Origin: Chytriomyces cf. hyalinus JEL632
Lineage: Eukaryota; Chytridiomycota; Chytridiomycetes; Chytridiales; Chytriomycetaceae
Assembly: GCA_025435555.1 (NCBI GenBank)
Contig: JAIWWG010000080.1
Location: 94,124 to 158,123 of the forward strand
Direction of reading: 5' to 3'
DNA: 64,000 bases
Shown here: in pieces, positions 47,883 through 57,926 of the stretch
Layout of the letters: each line of letters starts with the position of its first letter
Numbering within the stretch: position 1 is the first letter of the stretch
Translations under genes and position numbers: made by a program
The notes under the pieces: generated by a model
The model's input: only the letters and a program-made list of their open reading frames with translations
The model's database searches: none
What the model was told of the DNA's origin: nothing

Positions 47883-48227
47883 TTATTTCGCATCCATGGA
47901 GCCTTCGTTACCAGTTTGATTGTTTTCACGAATACATCGATCACAGTCACAATCAAAGTAATACTCTTCCTTCAACGCTGCCCTTCGCTCCTCTCGTTCA
48001 AGCGACTGATCCATATAACAGTGCGCCAATGCCTCGCCTTTCGAAATATCCCGTTTTGCTTGAAACACAAGCACTGGCTGCGCTTGACGGACAAAGTCGC
48101 CTTTGCGAATGTCGCGCGCTGCGATGGTGTAGCGTCCTTGAGTGTCACTGCTCACAATGTCGATGGGAAAGTCATTCGCTGCAATGTATGCTTGAGTCCA
48201 ATTCGGGACTGGGAGTTGGGTTGTCAT
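47883..48227 (-). pseudogene. Collapsed SET-domain fragment
   Basis: A single uninterrupted 114-residue frame joins two ends of a SMYD/SET-type protein. The N-terminal part GRYTIAARDIRKGDFVRQAQ is like the first strands of a SET domain. Directly after it comes KRDISKGEALAHCYMDQSLE, EERRAALKEEYYFDCDCDRC, like the C-terminal catalytic tyrosine region plus the Cys-rich post-SET motif. The 100 or more residues that normally lie between (the NHS motif core and any MYND insert) are absent, with no intron to hide them. It could be an internally deleted relic or a mini-protein. It lies immediately upstream of DPY30 on the same strand. Confidence 0.55.
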
Positions 48228-48327
48228 CGAGAAAAAAAGCAGGACCAAATTCAAGAGACGCTGTTTTTATTTCGCGCGTCTCCCCATCAAAATGACAATG
48301 ATACTGACTCTAAATCCAAGCAACGCT

Positions 48328-49678
48328 TTAGTTGTCAAACACAAAAGTCATACCAACCTGAACAACAGTTTTACATCAGTCCCACGCCCCTACCGCGAAA
48401 TAAAAAAAAAACTCTCACCTTGTGCACATTCTCGTGAAGCCTGGTAGTGTCAAAGCTACCTCCCAAGCTGACTTTAACACCGGGTCTGAGCACCTGCGTA
48501 TATCCAAGGCCCAAGATACCAAAGTTGTTGACCTTGGACTTGATGAACGTGGACTTGTCCAAGACGTACTTTGAACCAACTTCAATTGCAACGTGAGATG
48601 TCGCGGCTTGGTCCCATGTGGCACGGGAACCGACTTGCAGCTTGGAGCTAATGTTGTGGAAGTAACCGGCAGTGAAGTGGGTGAACTTCTTGGAACTGAG
48701 GATATGTTTTCGCGGTTATGAGCATCAAAGGTTTGCCATATCGATGGTAAGATCACGTTCACAAGAACTTACGCGTGGAAACCAAGAGTGTATTCGGGAG
48801 TCTTGTATCCGACGGCAACGTTGTAACGGTGGATCGTAGAGTCTCCAGAGTTGTACGCAACGTCTCCTCCAAGAAGCAAACCCTCCGATCTTGAGAAACC
48901 ATCTGCATCAGATCATCCGTTTTCCTTTCTTTGAAATGAAAAGCGGTCCTCACCCAACAACGACATCAGTGTGGATCGTGGCTCCAGTCTTGGCAAGCAA
49001 GTCGATGCTGGATCTCGCAAAGACGTTTGCTTGCTTCAATTCGAGACCGGCTTTAGCAGACGTGGTCCTGATAATTGCGCAAGGTGATAAAATGTGGTTT
49101 AAAAATTGGCACAACTGGGGATTAAGCAAATTCTGCGTACCCTGCAGATGGACGCATGGCTCCGTGCAGGTCCAGTTTGAAACCTTGCGAAATCAAATCC
49201 TGCACTTCGACTTGCGCAGTCAACACATTGGAGGCGTGGTACGTGTTGGTGAGCGTGACACCTTCGAAAAAAAAAAAAAAAAAGATGCAAATCGATCAGT
49301 CATCCATCTCGGGAATTCAACTATAGCCTGAGGTTACCGTTCGCTTTGTCCGTGAACTTTGTCTTCAAGTCCGACACAATCTTTCCGGTGGTGCTGTCTT
49401 TGATGTTGTTGACGGTAACCTTCTGCAGAGTTGCGAATACGAGACCGGTTGATGGGTCAGTTGCCGTCGATATAAGCAGGACAACAAGGTACGAACAATG
49501 CCATTGCTGGTGGACTGGTTGATTTCGAGTTTGGCGTTTCCGAGTGGGAAGTCCTTGGTCTGATGGAGAAGGAAGGGGCAAGGGGTCAGTGTGGATTGCA
49601 GTGCTCTGCCATCAAACGCAAACAGACCAGCAGATCGTTCAAGTCCTTGGAGAAGTCGGAGTAGTTTGGGACTGCCAT
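48328..49678 (-). CDS. POR1: Mitochondrial outer-membrane porin (VDAC)
   Basis: Voltage-dependent anion channel. Eight exons (49628-49678, 49497-49559, 49338-49422, 49141-49261, 48954-49067, 48773-48889, 48419-48695, 48328-48357, complement), phase-checked, give 285 aa, the family's usual 280-285. Start MAVPNYSDFSKDLNDLL; then TKDFPLGNAKLEI, KVTVNNIKDSTTGKIVSDLK, LLLGGDVAY, EVGSKYVLDKSTFIKSKVNN, GLGYTQVLRPGVKVSLGGSF and the end VGMTFVFDN. The 19-strand barrel with its N-terminal helix is intact. Intron 3 has a 17-nt homopolymer (T on the sense strand) next to its acceptor. Confidence 0.96.
49267..49283. repeat. A17 homopolymer beside VDAC 3' splice site
   Basis: Seventeen A on the plus strand, read as T17 in the VDAC pre-mRNA, a few nt upstream of the acceptor of intron 3 (49262-49337). 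It can serve as an extreme polypyrimidine tract. Confidence 0.9.
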
Positions 49679-49784
49679 TTTTTATCAGGTTTGCCTTTTT
49701 ATGAGGAGACGGATGTTCGTGATACAGGAAATTGGGGGGCCACTATAAATATTAATATTTACGATCATAAAAAAACACGCGCAA
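49679..49784. promoter_or_regulatory. 106-bp divergent promoter, VDAC / PPME1
   Basis: The start codons of VDAC (minus) and PPME1 (plus) are 106 bp apart. The interval is A/T-rich with TATAAATATTAATATTTA near 49744-49761, a TATA-like string usable in either direction. Assigned from geometry and composition. Confidence 0.5.
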
Positions 49785-51205
49785 ATGAATGTGAGCAACG
49801 CACCAACTGAGCGCACGGTTCTCATCGGGGAAGATGCATTCCGGTACGTGTTCTACAGAGTATCAAGATGTTCGTTTGTTCCATCGCGCTCACTTGCGTC
49901 TGTTTCAGTGTGTACGATTGGACACCTGCAGTGGCTGCCTCGACCGATACTTCGAAATCCCCTGACACAGATGCATCTTCAAATCCCGTCTCGCAAACCA
50001 TGCCTACGAAGCCACCACCGCTCTTTGTTCTGCATCACGGCGCCGGATCCAGCGCGCTGTCGTTCCACTTGTGCGCAGTGCGTCTCGTAGATCTTTTAGC
50101 GCAAGATCAGGGTTTGAGTCGCGTGGGTCCAACTGTTGTTGGTCTCGATGCGCGTGGACATGGTGAGTCTTTAAAGTTTGTTACAGTCAAATGCATCATA
50201 TCGCCAATCCATTCAATAATTTGTTGTGATCCTGGCATGACAGGTGCAACTGTATGCAAGAATGAAGCGTTAGAGTTGTCGCAGTTATCGGATGACTTGA
50301 TTCGCGTTGTCGAGGCAGTTCGAAGAGATGCGGACCAGGAAATTGTGCTTGTAGGCCACTCGATGGGCGGCGCTGTGGTTGTGGACGCGTGTCAGAAGGG
50401 CGGCATCAAGAATATTGTCGGTGTTGGAGTGATTGATGTGGTGGAAGGTGAACAGGGTTTTGTTTCAAAACAATCTCTTGGATCGATCGCGAACTTTGAA
50501 CTTGAGAAAAACAGGTACTGCGATTGAATCTTTGGCACACATGAACAGCATTTTGAAAGCAAAGCCTTCGAAATTTCGATTTGTCGAAGACGCAATCAAG
50601 TGGACGTTAGTGCAATCTTATCATTTTCGCATTATTCGAATTGAACCAATGATTTTGCTTCCAGACTGCGAAGCCATCTAGTTCAAAGTAAGGAGTCTGC
50701 TCAGATTTCTGTCCCACCTTTGCTTGTCAAAAAGGGCGAACCTCCCATGTATCATTGGAGGACAGATCTGGCTGCATCAGAGCCTCATTGGAGAGGTGCG
50801 TTTTGTCGAAACCTCGTTTCAAGGATCGCAAACATTGAATTCGACCCATCCCAGGATGGTTTGATGGTCTTTCGGCGAAATTTTTGGGACTCAAATGTGG
50901 GAGACAGCTGCTTCTTGCAGGAACAGACCGGCTCGATAAAGAGTTGATGATTGGGCAAATGCAAGGTGCGGGCCAAAAATGCGTTTTGCTGTGAAACGCA
51001 CCACTAACCCGATATTTCTGCAGGCAAATTTCAAGTTGTTGTTTACCCAGAGTCGTGGCACTATGTGCAAGAGGACGTGCCTGGAAAGCTTGCTCTCTCA
51101 CTGTTGGAGTTTTGGACACGCAATCAGAAGCTTGTGATTATCAAAACATTCCCGATCCCCGCAAAGCCGGCTCCTTTGCTGGCATCAACGACATTGACTG
51201 TTTAA
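49785..51205 (+). CDS. PPME1: Protein phosphatase methylesterase 1 (PPME1/Ppe1)
   Basis: Alpha/beta hydrolase that demethylates the C-terminal Leu of PP2A. Seven exons (49785-49843, 49909-50162, 50244-50447, 50515-50605, 50665-50795, 50855-50965, 51024-51205), phase-checked, give 343 aa. The nucleophile elbow is VLVGHSMGGAVVV and the acid site lies in LLAGTDRLDKELMIGQMQG. The histidine lies in PESWHYVQEDVPGKLA. GVIDVVEGTAIESLAHMNSI and YHWRTDLAASEPHWRGWFDG match family blocks. The stop TAA is followed at once by AATAAA (51203-51210). Confidence 0.95.
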
Positions 51206-51500
51206 ATAAAACATGTGTTGACTCTTTTGTCACTTTGAACATGTGTTACTCTATATGCAGATGCAATATATGTATGTATATATATATATGATAAATAGGA
51301 TAAATAAGCTTGTGCGAGAATGAATCTGGACCACCCTGGACCACCCCCAACCAGTCGATAATAGTTATGTATTCAAAGTTTTGAACTGTCGCAGTCAACA
51401 AATTCTGTCGACAAAGTATTGATATGTTACTGAATTTTTCGTATCATGCAATCAAAAACTACGTATCATGCAATCATCTTGACCTTGTCGCCTCGATGGG
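51206..51500. repeat. A/T-rich stretch with (TA)n and a short direct repeat
   Basis: An alternating TA run lies at about 51274-51290, and CTGGACCACC is repeated directly near 51330-51350. No gene is seen. This begins a 2.6-kb stretch without housekeeping genes. Confidence 0.6.
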
Positions 51501-51699
51501 GTTGACCGAAGTTGGGATGACGTCTCAATCTTCAGTGCAAGGGTGTACATGAATGAGTTTCTCTGGCAATGCTGATGGCTGTCATACAATCCCGAATGGG
51601 CCGCACATGACAGACAGTATGCAATGCGGGCACAGGATCCACTCGAGCTTATATCCGACATGTTTCGATTTGCTCTCACGCACTGGCAGGAACAAGCCA

Positions 51700-52339
51700 T
51701 TCTATCCCACTCAGAGACTACGTTATATCTGAATACAACCGCTGCTTCCAAGACAAAGAAGATGTGATGATTGAGGAGGAAGGCTTCAACTGGGCCTTGC
51801 ATGTTACCTGGGACACGAATCTCATTCGCCAAATCATGAGGACGCTTCCAGAAAGCGAGAAGTGCCACATCGCATATCTTGACCTGGCCCTCGTTGGTAA
51901 TCAAATTGACAGTGTTCTTGCTAGTGATGGTATTCACGTGGCAGTCCTGTGCCTCAACAAGCACGCACAAAATGTCCCACTCTTTCGACTTCAAATCCAC
52001 CATGGGGAAACAAATGGCTTTGGCGCCGAACCCGACGATTCGTTTGTAATAGTGGGTTCAATGGTTGTTCAAAATCGTTTGGGGTACTTTCGAGACTTTT
52101 TCGAAGAGTTGGTCCGTGATTTTGGGATGGACGCACTGCAATTTCTCTTCAACTACCTTATCGAATTGCCGATTGAATGCGGGGCGTGGGGTGTGTGTAA
52201 TGAAATACCTGTGTGTACAGTGAAAATCCGATTTACCGACACACTAAGAACCAAGCCCTTCTTTATTCTTGATCTGGCACACCCTTCATATCAGATACGT
52301 GCTCAAAGCAGGAGCTTGCATTCACAGAGCCCATGAAAT
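51700..52339 (+). other. Open frame, possibly glycosyltransferase-like
   Basis: A frame ending at about 52336 contains EDVMIEEEGFNWALHVTWDT and DDSFVIVGSMVVQNRLGYF, then DFFEELVRDFGMDALQFLFN. The acidic EDV motif, a later G-S-M-x-V block and a (R)DFGMDALQFLF helix resemble the order in some inverting glycosyltransferases. An overlapping minus-strand frame (51452-52003) is equally long. I could not establish the start or splicing, and coding status is open. Confidence 0.25.
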
Positions 52340-52794
52340 ATTTCGACGTGGGGTTGAGGAAATACACATTTTTATCGGCCTGTTGGAATCCCGATGCTGT
52401 GAGGAATTCAGCAAGTGGCTGCTGTACCATCCTGGAAGGTAAAACTTTTGCAAAGTTCCTTGATCTGAGTAAAATAAAACATTTCGATCGATCATGACAC
52501 TTGATCACGTCAGCAGCGAGAAGAGCGCAACCAGAAACCTTTTCGGGAGACGCATTGGTTGGTAAGCACAGTTCAAGGCGCAAAAAAAAAATTTCGAAAC
52601 GAGCGCATACCCATCTGGAGAGACCCATCGTCATGAAACATTGCCGCAAGCATTTTGGACACTTGAGGAACCTCCGTGTCTGTCTGCAAATGAATTTGGT
52701 GGGGAACCTTTGCAACTGGGTGTCGCGCACGTGCGAGAGCAAATAAGACCAAAGCCCACGCCCCCAGGAAAGTAATCCATTTGATACGCGTCAT
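52263..52794 (-). CDS. Hypothetical secreted or membrane protein
   Basis: ATG 52794 opens MTRIKWITFLGAWALVLFAL, a strong signal peptide or anchor, then a polar stretch VPHQIHLQTDTEVPQVSKML and a GTATGC donor near 52609. Later frames include GCALLAADVIK, a short intron, and a tail TASGFQQADKNVYFLNPTSK ending at 52263. Exons are plausible but not fully joined. No family is recognised. Its 3' end overlaps the plus-strand open frame. Confidence 0.4.
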
Positions 52795-52857
52795 TCGTTC
52801 GTCAGCTTAGACAAATTGACTTGTTTCTTTGCTGAAAGCAAAAGAGTAATGAGCCTT

Positions 52858-53738
52858 TTACAGAGCGGAATTGGCGACTGGCGGGTGTGGCGCGCCGAGC
52901 AGTGCAGACCAACAACAGGGAACTTCCGCGATCTTTTTAACGAGGTTCTCAGTTTAGCACCGTATCACTTGCGCTACTCCCTAGACCCTAAACATGGGAG
53001 CCCGTTGCTAATCCATCCAACTGAGGAGTCTGAGATGGATAAAACGGTAGTCATCGTGGATTCAAGAACCTTTGCAGTGGATTGCGCAAGGAATGAATAC
53101 AGTAATCGATGCCCCGGAAAGCTGGGGATTTACGACCGGAACCGAGTTTGCCAATACTGAATGGGACCAAGGTACATTTTACGCTGAGGAGGCAGAGGAT
53201 GGGACGGGCATTGAAGGTGTTCCACTACAACGGTGAATGGATCGTGTCAACGAACCGACGGATTGATGCAAGTCGCGTTCGCTGGTACTCTCCTTGCTCA
53301 TTCTACGAGCAACTGTGCGACGTGCTTCAGACGGCAGAACCGTCTGAGGAGTTTGAAAAGTATCTCGATAAAGCGTGCACATACAGTTTTATTCTAAATC
53401 ACCCAGAGAATTATCATGTTGTGCTCCATCTGGTTCCCTCGCTTGTATTTGTGTCCAAACGCGACACGAAAACGGGTGTTGAAATGATGATTGGGTGGGT
53501 CGACTGGCCTTTAACAAGGTCGCGCCCGAGACGTTCGTGAATCAAAAACGTGGCATCCTCTTCTCTTTTTGGCCAACGCCAACACGTCCAATAAGGTACA
53601 AGGTTGATCATGCATGGTTTAGACACGCATACGAACTCCGCAAGAACAAACCAACGATGACTCGCTTGTTCCAATTCAGAAAAGAAGAAGAAGGAAATGC
53701 GCGCAGTATTTAAATCATTGGGATTTGACATGAGGTAA
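52858..53738 (+). pseudogene. Decayed RNA-ligase-like gene of the type seen in large DNA viruses
   Basis: An intronless stretch whose frames, read in sequence, resemble nucleotidyltransferase/RNA-ligase-like proteins I associate with nucleocytoplasmic large DNA viruses. Landmarks are MDKTVVIVDSRTF, an EEAEDGT element, KVFHYNGEWIVSTNRRIDA, LDKACTYSFILNHPENYHVV, and a C-terminal YELRKNKPTMTRLFQFRKEE. At least four frame changes (about 53085, 53205, 53490, 53693) lack splice signals, so the gene is not functional as sequenced. The lysine expected in a KxDG adenylation motif is not visible. The viral affinity is from memory of the family pattern and is not proven. Confidence 0.4.
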
Positions 53739-53809
53739 ATCTCCAATTTTATCAAGAAAGTTGACGTTTTTCAGTTGTCCATCAAGGCCCAACTGCCCCC
53801 CCAACTAAA

Positions 53810-56560
53810 ATGCTCCGAGGACTCTACACGCGGCACTCCCGCAAGGTCCAGATGCTGGCAGCAGGCGTCGGCGGTATCGGCGTCTACTCCCTCGTCAAGA
53901 GCCAGTCCCACACCCACGCAGACGCCCTGTCCCATCTCGCTGCCGCCACATCCACAGACCCCGCACAGCTGTGGGTCCCGCCAAGTCGCGATGAAATGCT
54001 TCGGTAACTGTCTTTTTTATTGACCGCAAGAGCGTTTCTTCTTTTTCAACACGTGTGTTTCGACAAAAGTCGGCTCGGCTGCCCCGAGACGCCAACGCAG
54101 CCCGTGTCAAAGTCATGGTTCTCATCGAGTTCATCGGCAAGCAAGGCCGAACCCGCCGAGGCAGAACCTGAGTTTGATTTGCTTATCTGCGGCGGTGGCG
54201 CGACAGGAGTCGGCTGCGCACTGGACGCGGCAACACGTGGCCTGAAAGTGGCTCTGGTTGAACGCGACGATTTCTCTTCAGGTTTTGCAAAAAGGGTTTA
54301 CTTTCAACTGACTTGGCTGACACCTTGGGTTTGTCTTTCTTAAAAAAAAGGAACCTCATCCAGATCCACGAAACTTGTCCACGGCGGTGTGCGATACCTC
54401 GAAAAAGCTTTCAAAGAACTCGATATCGAGCAATACAAGCTCGTTGTCGAAGCTCTTCACGAGCGTTCCATTTTCCTCAAAATTGCTCCATACCTGAGTT
54501 ACCAGCTGCCCATCATGCTTCCCATTTACGCCTACTGGAAACTTCCATACTATTTTGTCGGTGCGAAAGCGTACGAATTTCTCGCTGGAGCCGAGGGGAT
54601 TTCGAAATGTTACTTTTTGGGGAAACGGAAGGCTTTGGAAGCTTTCCCAATGATGAAGAGTGATAGACTTGTTGGAGCTATGGTTTACTATGATGGTAAG
54701 AAATGATTGCTCTTATTTCTTGCAAGAACATTTGAATGCAATGAACTGAAATCATGATTTTACTTCAAAAAAAAAAAAAAAAGGCGCGCACAATGATTCG
54801 CGCATGAATGTTGCCATTGCACTTACCGCCGTTGCACATGGCGCCGTTGTTGCAAACCATGTGGAAGTTGTTGAACTGGTCAAAAAACCGCGATCGAAAT
54901 TCTTTGGGAAAGCTGGATTTGGAAAGGACGAAATTTGCGGTGCCGTTGTTCGAGACGTTCTGACTGGTAAAACTTGGACTGTGAAAGCAAAGGTGTGTAC
55001 CACAAGAAAAAGCTCAAGTTTTTTTATTTTTCGCAGCATCTCATAACGACTTTTTTTGTAGGGAGTCATCAATGCTACCGGACCCTTTTCTGATGGACTT
55101 CGAAAATTGGACACTGGATTGACTACTCAAGAAATTGTCGCACCGAGTGCTGGGGTTCATATCATTCTGCCAAACTACTTTAGTCCTCGTAACATGGGTT
55201 TGATTGACCCTGAAACGAGCGATGGACGCGTCATTTTCTTTTTGCCTTGGCAAGGAAACACAATCGCAGGAACCACTGGTGAGCGCGCAGCAGAAATTTC
55301 TGATTGTCTTTGCCACCAAACTAAAATGTCTTCAAAAATCAAAAAAAAAAAAACGCAAGACTCACCCACAACTGTAAGCGCCAACCCGATGCCAAGCGAA
55401 GAAGACATCACCTGGATTCTGGACGAAGTGAAAAACTACCTCGACCCCGGCATCAAAGTCCGCCGTGGCGATGTTCTCGCAGCATGGAGCGGAATCCGCC
55501 CTCTCGTGCGAGACCCTGCCGCCAAAAACACTGCCGCACTTGTTCGTAACCACATGATTAACGTTTCTGAAAGTGGTCTGTTGACGATTGCTGGAGGAAA
55601 ATGGACCACGTACCGAGCCATGGCGCAAGAAACGATTGACAAGGCGGTGGAAGTGTTTGATTTGGGGGAGAAGGCGGGTCCTTGTATCTCGGAACGTACG
55701 ATTCTTGTTGGAACTGCTGGATGGACTCCTAATATGTTTATCAAATTGATTCAAAACTTTGGAATTGAGACGGAAGTTGCGGAACATCTTGCGGATAGTT
55801 ATGGTGGACATGCATGGGCAGTTGCTAGTATGGCGCACATGACTGGTTTGAGATGGCCGATCCATGGGTTTGTAACCTTTTTTGTTCAAGTTTTACTAGT
55901 AGTTGTGATTCTGAGTTTTACCAATTTCACAGAAAGAAGCTGTCTCCCCAGTACCCATACATTGAAGCCGAAGTCCGGTATGCAGTCCGTCGCGAATACG
56001 CATGCACGGTTGTGGACGTGATTGCGCGCCGCACCCGTTTAGCAATGCTCAACGCACAAGCCGCCAAAGAAACGCTCCCCCGCGTAATTGAAATCATGGC
56101 CGAAGAATTGCACTGGACACCCCAACGCCAAGCACAAGAACACGCAGACGCGCTCCAATTCTTGTCGTGCATGGGTCTACATTACTTGGAAGGGTTAAAC
56201 GACAAGAGTCCCGAAGAACGAACATTTTACACGCGGAATCATTTTGTTCCTGAAGAACTTGTTGCGTATCAAAAAGAGTTTGCGCGGTGGGATAAACAAG
56301 GGAATGGGCGGATACGTGCAAAAGATTTGGGGAAAGCGTTGAAGGCGCTTGATGTGACTGATGCGGATGTGTCGGTGCAGCAAGATGCGTTGGCAATTGC
56401 TGAAAAGATGGAGCTTGGGAAGCAAGGGTTGTTGGAGTTTGGCGAGTTTTTGGAGGTGTTGAGTGAGATTAAGGAACGGAAGCAATTGAGCAGGTTCAAG
56501 ATGGAGGAAGGGGAGGCACGGACGATTGTTAGTACGCTCAAGTCTGGTGGTGGAGTTTGA
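53810..56560 (+). CDS. GUT2: FAD-dependent glycerol-3-phosphate dehydrogenase, mitochondrial
   Basis: Inner-membrane enzyme passing electrons from glycerol-3-phosphate to ubiquinone. Seven exons (53810-54003, 54070-54281, 54351-54695, 54784-54992, 55062-55278, 55360-55867, 55933-56560), phase-checked, give 770 aa. Basic N-terminal presequence; FAD motif [89 protein letters not shown]. The C-terminal ~100 residues contain an EF-hand-like pair ([20 protein letters not shown]), as in animal GPD2 and longer than yeast Gut2. Intron 3 ends in a 16-A run directly before its acceptor. Confidence 0.95.
54767..54782 (+). repeat. A16 tract at GUT2 3' splice site
   Basis: Sixteen A run directly into the acceptor G of intron 3 (54696-54783). 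An A-tract in place of a pyrimidine tract at this position is unusual. Confidence 0.9.
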
Positions 56561-56783
56561 TTTTTTGTGTTGAAGTGTGATGGGTGGGATGAGTGGGATG
56601 AGTGGGATGTGCATTTCTTGTTTTGATTGTTGTTTCTTTGTCAAGAGTCAATCGTTTTATTTTGATGTTGTGCTTGCAATAAGATAGCTTGGCTAACACC
56701 TACTTGCAAGTAGTGTCTTTCGTGTAAATCTTTTGAACAATCCTCGCTTCAAACAAAAGCATCATCCGCAAATATATAAAAAG

Positions 56784-57260
56784 ATGGAGACGGCAAAGAA
56801 GAGCCAAGTGTCACTACAAGCCGAGATCAAGTACAACCAGCGAGTGAAGGAGGAGAACCGGCTGCAGCACCAACGCGATATCATCAACCGTAACCGCGTG
56901 GTGCAGTTTGTGAGCAACTGGCAGGACAATGCCGTTGCGGTCTCCATCAAGAGCGAGCTCAAGAAGATTAAGGAGAGGTATATTCCGGTTGTTGTTGGTC
57001 ATGTTTTTTTGAAAGTGTGGCTGAGGTGACGTGCACGTGGTTGGGCAGCGCAACTTCCGAGATTGAGATGGCGAATCATGAGCTTCTGGTGAGAGAATAG
57101 AATGGATGTTTTTGATGGTTGCCTGCTAAAAGTGGATGGATGGATGGGAAAACAGGTCCTTCGCAGACGTGACATGGCCGAGCTTCTTGAGCAGGATGTA
57201 AAGACACACAAGACGGAACTGTCGGAAAGAAAGTTGGCGTTTTACGAAGACAATTATTGA
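56784..57260 (+). CDS. CFAP141: CFAP141-like ciliary protein
   Basis: Small helical protein resembling CFAP141 (C1orf189), a microtubule inner protein of axonemal doublets. Three exons (56784-56977, 57049-57088, 57156-57260), phase-checked, give 112 aa. The matching part is the C-terminal helix LLVLRRRDMAELLEQDVKTH then ELSERKLAFYEDNY, equivalent to the [20 protein letters not shown]...KAFY end of the human protein, and a central VVQFVSNWQDNAVAV. Similarity is short, so the name is tentative; a flagellar role fits ZMYND10 in the same window. Confidence 0.65.
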
Positions 57261-57926
57261 GAAAAATAAAAGAATAAAAGAAGAGAAATAAAGAAGAGAA
57301 ATAAAGAGGGAAGAAGAAGATGCGTAGAATGAAATGGAAGAAGAAAGAAGAAGAAAGAAGAAGAAAGAAGAAGAAAGAAGAAGAATGAAAGAAGATAAAT
57401 AAAGACACAAAGTGAATGTCACAAATTTGAAACTGGGTCTCAATCAAGTGAATAAAATTTATTTTTAGATTTTTTGTATGGGCTTGACAGGCTTGTGTGA
57501 AACAGATTTTCCAAAAACATTTTGACTGAGTGACAGAGCACACTTCGATTGACAAGAAGTGCAGCTGCCTTGCCTCAGAAGGATGGATGGATGGATGGAT
57601 GGATGGATGGATGGATGGATGGATCCCCCCCCCCCCTCTCTCCCCCCCTCCCCCCCATCAATGCCCCAACCCACCCACACTCAAACACTCAAACACTCTT
57701 CACCAAACATGACACACACACACTCACACCCACTCACTCTCCCACTCAATCCCACGCCACCGCCTCCCCAAATTGGGCCGCTGTGATTGAAAATGAAACT
57801 TTTTAAGCATATTTAAAAAACTGCGCATCTCATCTCGCCACCCATTTTCCCATTTTCCCATTTTCCCATTCGGGTACAAAAGGATCGATCCCCGCCAGAC
57901 TTCCTTTCCCAGCAAACTCACAAAAC
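57261..57926. repeat. Simple-sequence region between CFAP141-like gene and OPT
   Basis: A purine-rich (GAA/GAAA)n stretch at about 57290-57390 is followed by (GGAT)11 at 57581-57624. This runs directly into C12 at 57625-57636 and further C-rich, CA-rich and CCCATTTT-repeated DNA to about 57870. No gene is seen. It is the 5' flank of a probably highly expressed transporter gene. Confidence 0.85.

Noticed and set aside
47312-48295. 327-codon plus-strand open frame
   Set aside because: It runs antisense through the two DPY30 exons and the SET fragment, whose minus-strand products match known families; its composition looks random.
57300-57460. Minus-strand Phe/Ser/Leu-rich frames resembling a membrane protein
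   Set aside because: They arise from the complement of the (GAA/GAAA)n purine tract.
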